The notes under the pieces were generated by a model, which made no database searches, was not told where the DNA came from, and saw nothing but the letters and a program-made list of their open reading frames with translations. This document shows positions 1 to 7,097 of a stretch of DNA of 11,775 bases, piece after piece (position 1 is the stretch's first letter; the number at the start of each line of letters is the position of its first letter). Made by a program: the position numbers and the translations under genes. Origin of the DNA: Candidatus Portnoybacteria bacterium CG10_big_fil_rev_8_21_14_0_10_36_7 (lineage in GTDB: Bacteria > Patescibacteriota > Minisyncoccia > Portnoybacterales > PFDW01); contig PFDW01000046.1 of NCBI GenBank assembly GCA_002793835.1, positions 1 to 11,775 of the forward strand. Direction: 5' to 3'.

Positions 1-1
1 T

Positions 2-1060
2 AATATTTTACCTCGGCTAATTGAAAGCGCGCCAGATATAGAGTGGTATTTGTTTTATAACGATAGAAACGAGTTGAAGAAAAAATACACTTGGTTAAAT
101 TATCCCAATGTACATTTAATTCATAAACGTTGGCCTAATCGTTTGTTTAATTTGTCTTCAGCATTATTGGGTTGGCCAAAAATAGATAATTTGCTCGGTG
201 GCGTCGATAAATTTTTTTTCCCGCATTTTTTTGTAGGGGAAGTATCAAAAAATATTAAAATCATTGTTACATTTCACGATATTTCATTTAAATATTATCC
301 TCAATTTTTTTCCATTAAGCACAAAATTTGGCAAAAGTTTTCTCGACCTCAAAAAAAAGCCATTCAAGCAAGTCGATTAATTGTCGATTCGCATTCAACC
401 ATGAATGACTTGGTTGACTTATATAATATTAAATCGGAAAAAGTTAAGGTCATTTATTTAGGAGTGGATGATAAATTTCGTGCCAGAATGAAAACTGATA
501 AAGAAATTGTTCAAGTACGAAGAAAATATAATATTCCTAGTAAGATAATATTATTTTTTGGGACGACTGAACCTAGAAAAAATATTGTTGGGGTTATTAA
601 AGCTTTTGCTGAATTTAGGAAATTGAATCCAGAGTATCATTTAATAATCGCTGGTGCCTTGGGTTGGAAATACAAAGGCGTGCTAAAAGAGATTGAAAAA
701 ACAAAAAATGTTTTAATGATTGGTCCGGTTGATAATAAGGATAGGGAATTTGTATATAATTGTGCGGATTTATTTGTTTATCCTAGTTTTTTTGAAGGAT
801 TTGGCTTGCCCCCGCTTGAAGCGATGGCGTCCGGTATCCCGGTAATTACATCTAACTGTTCGTCTCTGCCCGAAGTAGTTGGAAATTCGGCAATTATGGT
901 GGATCCGTTTAATATCTCGGAAATATCATTTGTGATGAAAGAGATCATAAAAGATAAAAAATTATATAAGTCATTACGAGTTGATGGAATCAAGCGTGCG
1001 ATGGAGTTTTCTTGGGATATGTGTGCTGATAAAACGCTAGAAGTAATTAAGGAAGCATGA
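2..1060 (+). CDS. GT4-family glycosyltransferase, 5'-truncated by window edge
   Basis: A GT-B fold glycosyltransferase of family GT4 that probably adds a sugar from a nucleotide donor to a lipid-linked envelope glycan at the cytoplasmic membrane face; the exact sugar cannot be read. The frame is open from base 2, so the real start lies upstream; the TTG at 50 is only the first start-like codon inside the gene. About 352 residues are visible, which leaves only a short piece missing. The C-terminal donor-binding half shows the GT4 'GTTEPRKN' strand-loop (about 557-585) and the EX7E motif in EGFGLPPLE (Glu codons at 794 and 818), followed by the usual G-I-P-V and LPEV stretches. The stop overlaps the next gene's start as ATGA, pointing to translational coupling with a second GT4 enzyme. 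The family call is firm and the substrate is unknown. Confidence 0.92.
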   Translation, partial: NILPRLIESAPDIEWYLFYNDRNELKKKYTWLNYPNVHLIHKRWPNRLFNLSSALLGWPKIDNLLGGVDKFFFPHFFVGEVSKNIKIIVTFHDISFKYYPQFFSIKHKIWQKFSRPQKKAIQASRLIVDSHSTMNDLVDLYNIKSEKVKVIYLGVDDKFRARMKTDKEIVQVRRKYNIPSKIILFFGTTEPRKNIVGVIKAFAEFRKLNPEYHLIIAGALGWKYKGVLKEIEKTKNVLMIGPVDNKDREFVYNCADLFVYPSFFEGFGLPPLEAMASGIPVITSNCSSLPEVVGNSAIMVDPFNISEISFVMKEIIKDKKLYKSLRVDGIKRAMEFSWDMCADKTLEVIKEA

Positions 1061-2178
1061 AATTTAAAAGTAATGTAAAAAAAATAGGTATTGATGCTAG
1101 GTTTTTAGGGGTAACCGGAAAAGGTTTAGGTAGGTACGCCGAGCAGTTAATCAAGAACCTGGAATCTCAAGATAGTATAAACGAGTACATAGTTTTTTTG
1201 ACAAAAAATAATTGGGATTCGTATGCCCCTAAAAATAAAAATTTCAAGAAGGTGCTGGCTGATTTTCGTTGGTATTCTTGGCAAGAGCAAATTATTTTCC
1301 CGTACATTATTCTAAAGCATAATATTAGTTTGATGCATTTTTTACACTTTAATGTGCCATTATTTTGTCCAACTAAGTTTATTATGACGGTGCATGATTT
1401 AATTTTACATCGTTATCCAACTCGTCGTGCTTCAACACTGGGACCAATAAAATGGATATTTAAAAATATATTTTATAGAATTATTTTTTTTGTTGCGATA
1501 CATCGAACCAAAAAGATAATTGCTGTTTCCAAATTCACCAAAAAAGATATTTTAAGTGAATTTAAATTAAGTAGTGAAAAAATAGTTGTAATTTACGAAG
1601 GATCAGCTTTAAAGTGCGGCACGGCTAGCTATCAAGATAAATTGTTTTCTGAAAAGTCTTTTTTGTATGTGGGGAATGCATATCCACATAAGAATCTAAA
1701 ACTATTGATAGATGCTTTTTGTATATTTTCTAAAGATTTCCCCGACTATCAATTATTGCTAGTTGGTCAGAGTGACTATTTCTATGAACGACTAAAAGCC
1801 TACGTTGCACGTAAGGGGATTATGAGCATTGTGTTTTTAGGTGCTTTAAACGATGACGAGCTTGAAAAAAAATATCGCATGGTTATGGCAGTAATTTTAC
1901 CATCGTTTTATGAGGGATTTGGTTTAGTTGGAGTGGAAGCTTTGTCTTTGGGCGTGCCGGTGATTTCAGCTAATTCAACTGCTTTGCCAGAGATTTTTGG
2001 TCAGCATGCTCTATATTTTGACCCCAATCAAGTGAATGAGCTAGTTGATAAAATGCAACTTTTATGTCAAAATCAATCTTTAAGAAGAAGTTTAGTGGAG
2101 GGAGGGTTTAAACATATTGGCAAATACGATTGGGAGAAGAATGCTCAAAAGACGATAATGGTATACAATCAAGTTTAA
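1057..2178 (+). CDS. GT4-family glycosyltransferase
   Basis: A second GT-B/GT4 glycosyltransferase, 373 aa, a normal length for the family. The N-terminal acceptor domain opens with GIDARFLG and a Gly-rich loop GKGLGR (residues 21-26). The donor domain has the YVGNAYPHKN strand-loop (about residues 204-213) and the EX7E motif in EGFGLVGVE (Glu286 and Glu294), then G-V-P-V-I and LPEIFG. It resembles mannosyl- or related hexosyltransferases of O-antigen and exopolysaccharide clusters, but donor and acceptor cannot be decided from sequence alone. The ATG at 1057 is chosen because it overlaps the previous stop by 4 bp and has AAGGA at 1049-1053 just upstream. Only 7 bp separate it from murJ. Together the two enzymes suggest the end of an envelope-polysaccharide cluster lying mostly left of the window. 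Confidence 0.93.
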   Translation: MKFKSNVKKIGIDARFLGVTGKGLGRYAEQLIKNLESQDSINEYIVFLTKNNWDSYAPKNKNFKKVLADFRWYSWQEQIIFPYIILKHNISLMHFLHFNVPLFCPTKFIMTVHDLILHRYPTRRASTLGPIKWIFKNIFYRIIFFVAIHRTKKIIAVSKFTKKDILSEFKLSSEKIVVIYEGSALKCGTASYQDKLFSEKSFLYVGNAYPHKNLKLLIDAFCIFSKDFPDYQLLLVGQSDYFYERLKAYVARKGIMSIVFLGALNDDELEKKYRMVMAVILPSFYEGFGLVGVEALSLGVPVISANSTALPEIFGQHALYFDPNQVNELVDKMQLLCQNQSLRRSLVEGGFKHIGKYDWEKNAQKTIMVYNQV

Positions 2179-2185
2179 ATAATTA

Positions 2186-3757
2186 ATGATTAAATTTTGG
2201 CAAAAATCAATTGGTAGTGTTACTGTTGCTGCTTTAATTCTAGCTTCAGCAAATTTATTAAGTCGTTTATTGGGGGTCGTTCGGGATGCTGTTTTTGCAT
2301 CTCGCTTGGGGGCGGGGGATGTAATGGATTCTTATTTGGCAGCTTTTCGATTACCGGATTTGTTATTTAATTTATTATTGATGGGGGCATTGGCAGCTGG
2401 ATTAATCCCAGTATTCTCACATTATTATTTTAATACCAATGGTCAAAAAAAAGAAAACGAAAATGAAGCCTTCATGATTATTGGGGGGCTTTTAAATTAT
2501 GCGTTAGTGGGCTGGACGGCCTTAACGGTAATCCTTTTTATTTTTGCGCCGCAAGTTCTTAAAATCTTTACCCCTGGTTTTTCTCCAGAAAAAATTCAGC
2601 AGAGCGTAGGATTTACACGCATAATGTTGCTCTCTCCACTTTTTTTGACTGCCAGTGCTATTTGGGGAGGTGTTTTACAAAGTCTTAAAAAGTTTGTTGT
2701 TTTTGCCTTCGCTCCTGCATTTTATAATTTAGGAATTATATTTGGTGCTTTATATTTGGTTAAATTTTTTGGTCCGATGGGTTTAGCTTGGGGCGTGGTA
2801 TTAGGAGCTTTTTTGCACATGATTATTCAACTACCTTCGGTTTTGCAGGCAGGTTGGCGGCCAACTATTTCTTTTAAGCTTCACAAAGGCATTAAAGAAA
2901 TAATTTTTTTAACTGTGCCTCGCGCAATGAGCGTGGGAGTTTCGCAAATAAATGTTTTCATTATGACATTGCTTGCTTCAATTTTGGCGTCAGGTAGTTT
3001 ATCGATTTTTAATTTCGCTAATAATTTGCAAGCTGTGCCAGTAGGTTTGGTTGGTGTTTCTTTAGCAACTGCTTCATTTCCGTCTTTCTCTCAAGCTATG
3101 GCAAACAATAATATTGCCGAGCTGGGTAATATATTGCGTCGAAGCGTTGCAAAGATTATGTTCTTGGTGTTGCCAGCTAGTGTATTATTTTTTGTAATTC
3201 GTGAGCCTTTGGTTAGGCTTGTATTTGCAAATAATTTTTTTGGTGTTGGTAAATTTAATGCTGAGGCAATTTATTGGACTGTTAGTACTTTTCAGTTTTT
3301 TCTTTTTGCTATTTTTGCTCAAAGCTTAATACCTTTGGTGGGGCGAGCGTTTTTTGCGCTTAAGGATACCAAAACACCATTTTTTGTTAGTTTGTTTAGT
3401 GAAGCGATTAACTTTGGGTTAAGTTTCTATTTTTCGAGAAAAATGGGAGTGCCTGGTTTAGCGTTGGGTTTTTCAATTGCTAATATTATAAATGTTTTGT
3501 TATTGTGGAATTTTTTAATGAGAAAAAATGTCGTTTTACGCGGTTCAATAGATTGGATACAAATTTCCAAGATATTAGTGGCTTCGGCTGTGGCTGGTTT
3601 TGTGTCGTATTATGTAATTTCAATTTCTAGCCTAAACTATATTATCAATCTTGTTCTAGCTGGACTAGCTGGAGCGTCGTGTTATGTTCTATTAGGCCTA
3701 GCAATCAATATCAAAGAAATGAAAAATATGATAAATTGGATTAAACGCCATGAATAA
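2186..3757 (+). CDS. murJ: Lipid II flippase MurJ (MviN)
   Basis: MurJ moves lipid II, the undecaprenyl-linked peptidoglycan precursor, from the inner to the outer face of the cytoplasmic membrane (MOP exporter superfamily). The protein has 523 aa and is hydrophobic throughout, with about 14 predicted helices as in the family. The N-terminal signature is present (NLLSRLLGVVRDAVFA), including Arg27 and Arg33 at the positions of E. coli Arg18 and Arg24, and Asp48 at Asp39. Aligned by eye, the places of E. coli Arg52 and Arg270 are taken by Phe61 (RLPDLLFN) and Asn280 (FANNLQ). No Shine-Dalgarno sequence is visible before the ATG, so translation is likely coupled to the glycosyltransferase 7 bp upstream. 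The 3' end overlaps lepA by 8 bp. Neighbouring glycosyltransferases fit an envelope-assembly role. Confidence 0.96.
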   Translation: MIKFWQKSIGSVTVAALILASANLLSRLLGVVRDAVFASRLGAGDVMDSYLAAFRLPDLLFNLLLMGALAAGLIPVFSHYYFNTNGQKKENENEAFMIIGGLLNYALVGWTALTVILFIFAPQVLKIFTPGFSPEKIQQSVGFTRIMLLSPLFLTASAIWGGVLQSLKKFVVFAFAPAFYNLGIIFGALYLVKFFGPMGLAWGVVLGAFLHMIIQLPSVLQAGWRPTISFKLHKGIKEIIFLTVPRAMSVGVSQINVFIMTLLASILASGSLSIFNFANNLQAVPVGLVGVSLATASFPSFSQAMANNNIAELGNILRRSVAKIMFLVLPASVLFFVIREPLVRLVFANNFFGVGKFNAEAIYWTVSTFQFFLFAIFAQSLIPLVGRAFFALKDTKTPFFVSLFSEAINFGLSFYFSRKMGVPGLALGFSIANIINVLLLWNFLMRKNVVLRGSIDWIQISKILVASAVAGFVSYYVISISSLNYIINLVLAGLAGASCYVLLGLAINIKEMKNMINWIKRHE

Positions 3758-5540
3758 TATTCGAAATTTTGCCATTATTGCGCATATTGACCACGGTAAA
3801 TCTACTCTCGCAGATAGGTTTTTGGAGATTACCGAAACAATCATTAAAAGTAAGATGCAAGATCAATTTCTTGATCAGATGGATTTGGAGAGAGAAAAGG
3901 GCATTACAATTAAGTTACAGCCGATTAGGATGAACTATAACTATAAAGGTAAAAGTTATATGTTGAACTTAATTGACACTCCTGGACATGTTGATTTCAC
4001 TTACGAAGTATCTAGATCTATGGTGGCAGTGGAGGGCGTGATTTTGTTGGTTGATGCAGTTAAAGGGGTACAAGCACAAACATTGGCGAATTTAAGTTTG
4101 GCGATGAAGCAGAATTTAAAAATAATTCCTGTAATTAATAAAATAGACTTGCCTTCTAGTCGAGTCGATGAAGTGGAAGAGGAATTAGCGGAGCTTTTAA
4201 GAATTGAACCAAAAACTATTATGAGAATTTCTGCCAAGAGTGGCTTGGGTGTTAAAGAGGTATTGGGACGAGTGATTGAAAAGGTTCCTCCGCCAGATAC
4301 TTTGGAAGGGCAAAAACTAAAGGCACTAATTTTTGATTCAAAGTTTGATTCATTCAAAGGCATAATAATATATATAAGAGTATTCTCTGGAAGCGTAAAG
4401 TTGGGAGATAAATTTTTATTAATGGCTTCAGGAGCTGAAGGAGAGATAAAAGAGGCAGGCATATTTAAACCAAATTTGGTTGCGGTTGATAAATTGGAGT
4501 CTGGGCAAATTGGATATGTGGCAACTGGACTTAAAGATGTATCACAGACTAGAATAGGTGACACAATTACTCTTTTGAGCGCTCCAATAGGCAGTAGCGA
4601 AGCAATGCCAGGCTATCAGGAGCCTAAGCCAATGGTATATGCTAGTTTCTATCCGCAGGACGCTGATCAGTATTCTATGTTAAAAGACGCAATAGCAAAA
4701 CTAAAATTAAATGATGCTTCTTTCTATACGGAGCCAGAGTCTTCTCAGGCCTTAGGGCGTGGTTTTAAGGGTGGATTTCTAGGTTTATTGCATTTAGAAA
4801 TAATTGGGGAAAGACTTAGGCGTGAGTTTGATTTAAATTTAACAATCACAGCTCCATCTGTTTCTTACAAAGTTGTTACTAAAGACTGTAATGAATTAAT
4901 GATCCATTCGGCTAGTCGTTTACCCGACCCGACATTAATTGAGAGGACAGAAGAGCCATGGGTAAAATTAGAGATAATTGCTCCGCCGTCATATTTAGGC
5001 GCCATCATGCAAGTTTGCCAAGATTTAGGAGGCATCTATCAGGATACGCAATATATTGGAAAAGAAAAAATGGTTGTAACGCAAGAAGCTCCTTTACGGG
5101 CAGTTATTATTGATTTTTATGATAATTTAAAAAATGCTTCTTCTGGTTATGCTTCGTTGAATTGGGAATTTATTGAATATCGTGGTGGCGATTTAGTCCG
5201 TCTAGATATTTTAGTAGCTGGGGAAAAAGTAGAAGCCTTTGCTAAAGTTATTCCGCGCGATAAGGCTTTTCATGAAGGGAGAAAAATGGTTAATGCTCTT
5301 AAAGAATATATTCCGCGCCAGTTATTTATGGTAACAATTCAAGCGGCCGTTGGTGGAAAGATTTTGGCACGAGAAAATATTAGTGCGCTTAGGAAAGACG
5401 TGACTGGTTATTTATACGGCGGTGATTATTCAAGAAAGAAAAAACTCCTGCAAAAGCAGAAGAAAGGCAAAGAAAAAATGAAAGAGTCTGGTCGAGTAAG
5501 AATCCCAGCTGAAGTCTATTTTAAGGTCTTGAGAAAGTAA
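3750..5540 (+). CDS. lepA: Elongation factor 4 (LepA), ribosome-associated GTPase
   Basis: LepA/EF4 is a translational GTPase that acts on the ribosome and has been linked to back-translocation and to 30S biogenesis. The length of 596 aa is standard. GTPase motifs are all present: G1 AHIDHGKST (11-19), G2 region with REKGITI (48-54), G3 DTPGHVDF (76-83), G4 NKID (130-133) and G5 SAKSG (161-165). EF-G-like domains II, III and V follow, and the C-terminus carries the LepA-specific basic segment YGGDYSRKKKLLQKQKKGK. The ATG at 3750 lies inside the end of murJ in another frame, with no Shine-Dalgarno sequence, so it probably depends on terminating ribosomes. A 4-kb run without gaps ties it to the envelope genes upstream. 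The minus-strand open frame at 4001-4564 is a shadow of this gene. Confidence 0.98.
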   Translation: MNNIRNFAIIAHIDHGKSTLADRFLEITETIIKSKMQDQFLDQMDLEREKGITIKLQPIRMNYNYKGKSYMLNLIDTPGHVDFTYEVSRSMVAVEGVILLVDAVKGVQAQTLANLSLAMKQNLKIIPVINKIDLPSSRVDEVEEELAELLRIEPKTIMRISAKSGLGVKEVLGRVIEKVPPPDTLEGQKLKALIFDSKFDSFKGIIIYIRVFSGSVKLGDKFLLMASGAEGEIKEAGIFKPNLVAVDKLESGQIGYVATGLKDVSQTRIGDTITLLSAPIGSSEAMPGYQEPKPMVYASFYPQDADQYSMLKDAIAKLKLNDASFYTEPESSQALGRGFKGGFLGLLHLEIIGERLRREFDLNLTITAPSVSYKVVTKDCNELMIHSASRLPDPTLIERTEEPWVKLEIIAPPSYLGAIMQVCQDLGGIYQDTQYIGKEKMVVTQEAPLRAVIIDFYDNLKNASSGYASLNWEFIEYRGGDLVRLDILVAGEKVEAFAKVIPRDKAFHEGRKMVNALKEYIPRQLFMVTIQAAVGGKILARENISALRKDVTGYLYGGDYSRKKKLLQKQKKGKEKMKESGRVRIPAEVYFKVLRK

Positions 5541-5546
5541 TTTAAT

Positions 5547-5648
5547 TTAATAATTAAGAAATGGTAAGATAGAAAATAAGACCATCGATAGAACAATCAA
5601 GAGAACTAGAATGGTCCAGATAAATTTAATTGTTTTTTGTTTTAACAT
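5547..5648 (-). CDS. Candidate 33-aa single-helix membrane protein
   Basis: A short minus-strand frame starts with ATG at 5648 and ends with TAA at 5547, 6 bp past the lepA stop. The product has a basic N-terminus (MLKQKTIK), a Trp at residue 11, one hydrophobic helix covering about residues 9-31, and a Pro near its end (ILPFLNY). This is a complete small membrane protein in layout. On the minus strand, TGATACAAT (plus coordinates 5657-5665) is an extended -10 box 8 nt before the ATG, so the mRNA would be nearly leaderless. Short proteins of this shape (basic start, KxxKxxW, one helix with SMV) occur in Parcubacteria as far as I recall, but that is memory and not a search. Function is unknown. 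It could still be a chance frame in AT-rich DNA. Confidence 0.5.
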   Translation of the reverse strand: MLKQKTIKFIWTILVLLIVLSMVLFSILPFLNY

Positions 5649-5656
5649 TATTTAGT

Positions 5657-5665
5657 ATTGTATCA
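5657..5665 (-). promoter_or_regulatory. Extended -10 promoter for the 33-aa ORF
   Basis: Read on the minus strand this is TGATACAAT, a TGn-type extended -10 element with 8 nt between it and the ATG at 5648. Transcription would start at or next to the start codon. No good -35 box is visible, which is common for extended -10 promoters. The same nonamer stands before prfB. Confidence 0.45.
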
Positions 5666-5679
5666 TCAATATATCAAAA

Positions 5680-6084
5680 ATGGAATGGAATAAACTATTA
5701 TCATCAAAGATTGTCACCTATTTCTTGATTTTAGCAGTGATGTGGACATCTATTGTAACCATCAAAAGAGGTTATAGCAAATGGTTGATGTCTAAGGAAC
5801 TAAAAAAAGTTGAAGATAAAATAAAAAATCTTGGACAGTCTAATGAGAAATTAGTTGCCTTAATAAAGGATATGCAGGATCCGTCTTTTTTAGAAAAGGA
5901 AGCCAGGCAAAAGCTAAATTTACAAAAAGAAGGAGAGTCGGTGGTAATTGTGCCCAAGGAAGTTGAAGATAAGTTACAAAAACTAGCCACCGAACAGGCC
6001 GAAGAAAAAAAGTTGGAAGAGAAAAGAGCAGAACCTATTGCTAATTGGCTAAGTTGGATATATTATTTTATCGGTAAAAAATAA
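5680..6084 (+). CDS. FtsB/DivIC-like septum formation initiator protein
   Basis: A bitopic divisome protein of 134 aa. It has a short cytoplasmic N-terminus, one membrane helix (about residues 9-28), a charged coiled-coil stretch (about 34-66) and then the family's C-terminal signature DPSFLEKEARQKLNLQKEGE (67-86) followed by SVVIVP. FtsB/DivIC proteins bridge FtsL, FtsQ/DivIB and the septal peptidoglycan synthases at midcell. The tail after residue 92 is an extra Glu/Lys-rich helix ending in an aromatic stretch (WLSWIYYF). No Shine-Dalgarno sequence precedes the ATG, and the 31 bp between it and the divergent small ORF must hold its promoter unless it is read from lepA. tRNA-Gly begins 6 bp after its stop, so both are probably on one transcript. 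FtsB and DivIC cannot be told apart here, so no symbol is given. Confidence 0.82.
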   Translation: MEWNKLLSSKIVTYFLILAVMWTSIVTIKRGYSKWLMSKELKKVEDKIKNLGQSNEKLVALIKDMQDPSFLEKEARQKLNLQKEGESVVIVPKEVEDKLQKLATEQAEEKKLEEKRAEPIANWLSWIYYFIGKK

Positions 6085-6090
6085 GGATTT

Positions 6091-6161
6091 GCGGGTGTGG
6101 TTCAATGGTAGAACGCGACCTTCCCAAGGTTGAGACGAGAGTTCGATTCTCTTCACCCGCT
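6091..6161 (+). tRNA. tRNA-Gly (anticodon CCC)
   Basis: The gene folds as a complete cloverleaf. The acceptor GCGGGTG pairs with CACCCGC, the D-stem is GTTC/GAAC, and the anticodon stem is CGACC/GGTTG with loop TTCCCAA, giving anticodon CCC. The T-arm is GAGAG-TTCGATT-CTCTT with one wobble pair. The discriminator is T at 6161 and CCA is not encoded (ACA follows), so CCA must be added by the nucleotidyltransferase, unlike in the other two tRNAs here. It lies 6 bp after the FtsB-like gene and directly before a terminator. Confidence 0.97.
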
Positions 6162-6167
6162 ACAAAT

Positions 6168-6195
6168 AAAAAACCACCCGCAGGGGTGGTTTTTT
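6168..6195. terminator. Bidirectional rho-independent terminator
   Basis: A perfect 12-bp inverted repeat: six A's plus CCACCC, loop GCAG, then GGGTGG plus six T's. Because the stem is flanked by an A-tract on one side and a T-tract on the other, it works on both strands. It ends the FtsB-like/tRNA-Gly transcript on the plus strand. On the minus strand it ends the nuclease gene, whose stop codon is only 3 bp away. Confidence 0.93.
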
Positions 6196-6198
6196 GGG

Positions 6199-6951
6199 TT
6201 AGTTTACGTGGTTTACTGCGTCTCGGTATTTGCAATAATCACAATCATTGCCAGCGTCTGGTATTTTTTCTCGATCTAAGCATTTTCGAACGGATTTAAC
6301 GGTGTTTCCAATCCAGTCGTCGTTGCCTGTGTAGGGTAGCAACTTAACATCAAATTCTAATTTACCATCAAATGCTTCGGTGTCAGTTTTGCCATTTAAA
6401 TAAACAAAGTAGCCTGTGTCATTTACTTTAAAATCATTTTTTCTCAAAAGCCATTGATAAACTTCCATTTGTCTCTTGTAGCCATCTTGCCAAGCGGCAT
6501 CTAAATTAACTTCGCCGTCTTTAGAGGTGGCTTTATAATCAACAACAATTAATTCTTGTTTAGGATTAATCCAGATGTCGTCTACAGCTCCAGTTAATAT
6601 AAAATTAGTTTGTTTGTCGTGATAAGTAACTCCACGTCGTAACGCGTCTCTCCATTCATCCATTTTTTCGTGTTTAAACGGTACAGCATCAATGCCATAG
6701 GCTTTCATATAAGGATGCGCTTTTTGCTTGGCTCGGTGTGCGTCAAATTCTTTTTTTAATAAATAGTCTACGGCGGAGTTTAATGAAAACGGAAAACCAG
6801 GAGGTCGTCCTACGCCCAAGCGTCTGTCTAAATAGAAGCAACGAGGACATTCTATAAATAAATCTATTTTTGAGCGACTCAATCTAAAAGGTTGAGCGCT
6901 TTTTGGGTCAAACAAATTTGATCGTCTATGTGGATTATAATATTGAGACAT
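6199..6951 (-). CDS. PD-(D/E)XK nuclease, Cas4/RecB-like, with Cys cluster
   Basis: A stand-alone nuclease of the PD-(D/E)XK superfamily, 250 aa, resembling Cas4 and the nuclease domains of RecB/AddB. The order of motifs is: SRSKIDLFIECPRC (25-38), the metal-binding core GAVDDIW (121-127, Asp124 or Asp125) and VVDYKA (136-141, Asp138 and Lys140), the QMEVYQ helix (161-166) that matches the superfamily's Q-x3-Y motif, and a C-terminal C-x2-C (Cys237, Cys240). Cys35, Cys38, Cys237, Cys240 and possibly Cys224 could hold an iron-sulfur cluster as in Cas4/AddB; this is inferred. It probably acts on DNA ends in repair or recombination. There are no cas genes nearby and it is a single-gene unit with its own promoter and terminator. 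The ATG at 6951 lacks a Shine-Dalgarno sequence and sits 12 nt from a TATAAT box. Confidence 0.86.
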   Translation of the reverse strand: MSQYYNPHRRSNLFDPKSAQPFRLSRSKIDLFIECPRCFYLDRRLGVGRPPGFPFSLNSAVDYLLKKEFDAHRAKQKAHPYMKAYGIDAVPFKHEKMDEWRDALRRGVTYHDKQTNFILTGAVDDIWINPKQELIVVDYKATSKDGEVNLDAAWQDGYKRQMEVYQWLLRKNDFKVNDTGYFVYLNGKTDTEAFDGKLEFDVKLLPYTGNDDWIGNTVKSVRKCLDREKIPDAGNDCDYCKYRDAVNHVN

Positions 6952-6963
6952 AAAATTAACTTA

Positions 6964-6991
6964 ATTATACACTCTCCTAAAAAATATGCAA
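6964..6991 (-). promoter_or_regulatory. Promoter of the PD-(D/E)XK nuclease gene
   Basis: On the minus strand there is TTGCAT (plus 6986-6991), a 16-nt spacer, and a perfect TATAAT (plus 6964-6969), with 12 nt to the ATG at 6951. The 5' leader would be only about 5 nt and contains no ribosome binding site, so the message is almost leaderless. Confidence 0.62.
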
Positions 6992-7011
6992 TTAAAAATT
7001 GTGAAATTATG

Positions 7012-7066
7012 GCAAATACTTAATTTGCTTAATTAGCTATAATTTATTAAGATTACCTTAATAAAT
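7012..7066 (+). promoter_or_regulatory. TATAAT box flanked by two AT-rich inverted repeats
   Basis: TATAAT stands at 7038-7043 on the plus strand, pointing toward the tRNA remnant and tRNA-Thr; no convincing -35 box is seen. Upstream is an inverted repeat GCAAAT-N5-ATTTGC (7012-7028). Downstream, overlapping the box's last two bases, is a perfect 10-bp repeat ATTTATTAAG-N5-CTTAATAAAT (7042-7066). The placement would suit operators, but AT-rich DNA makes such repeats by chance, so a regulatory role is only a suggestion. Confidence 0.4.
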
Positions 7067-7097
7067 GGTTATTTAGACAATCATTTTATTTAAGTAT

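Noticed and set aside
4001..4564. Long minus-strand open frame of 187 codons
   Set aside because: It lies entirely within lepA, whose GTPase motifs run through the same bases; composition is that of an antisense shadow.
6105..6299. Plus-strand open frame of 64 codons
   Set aside because: It covers tRNA-Gly, the terminator and the antisense of the nuclease gene; its residues are just translated RNA and hairpin sequence.
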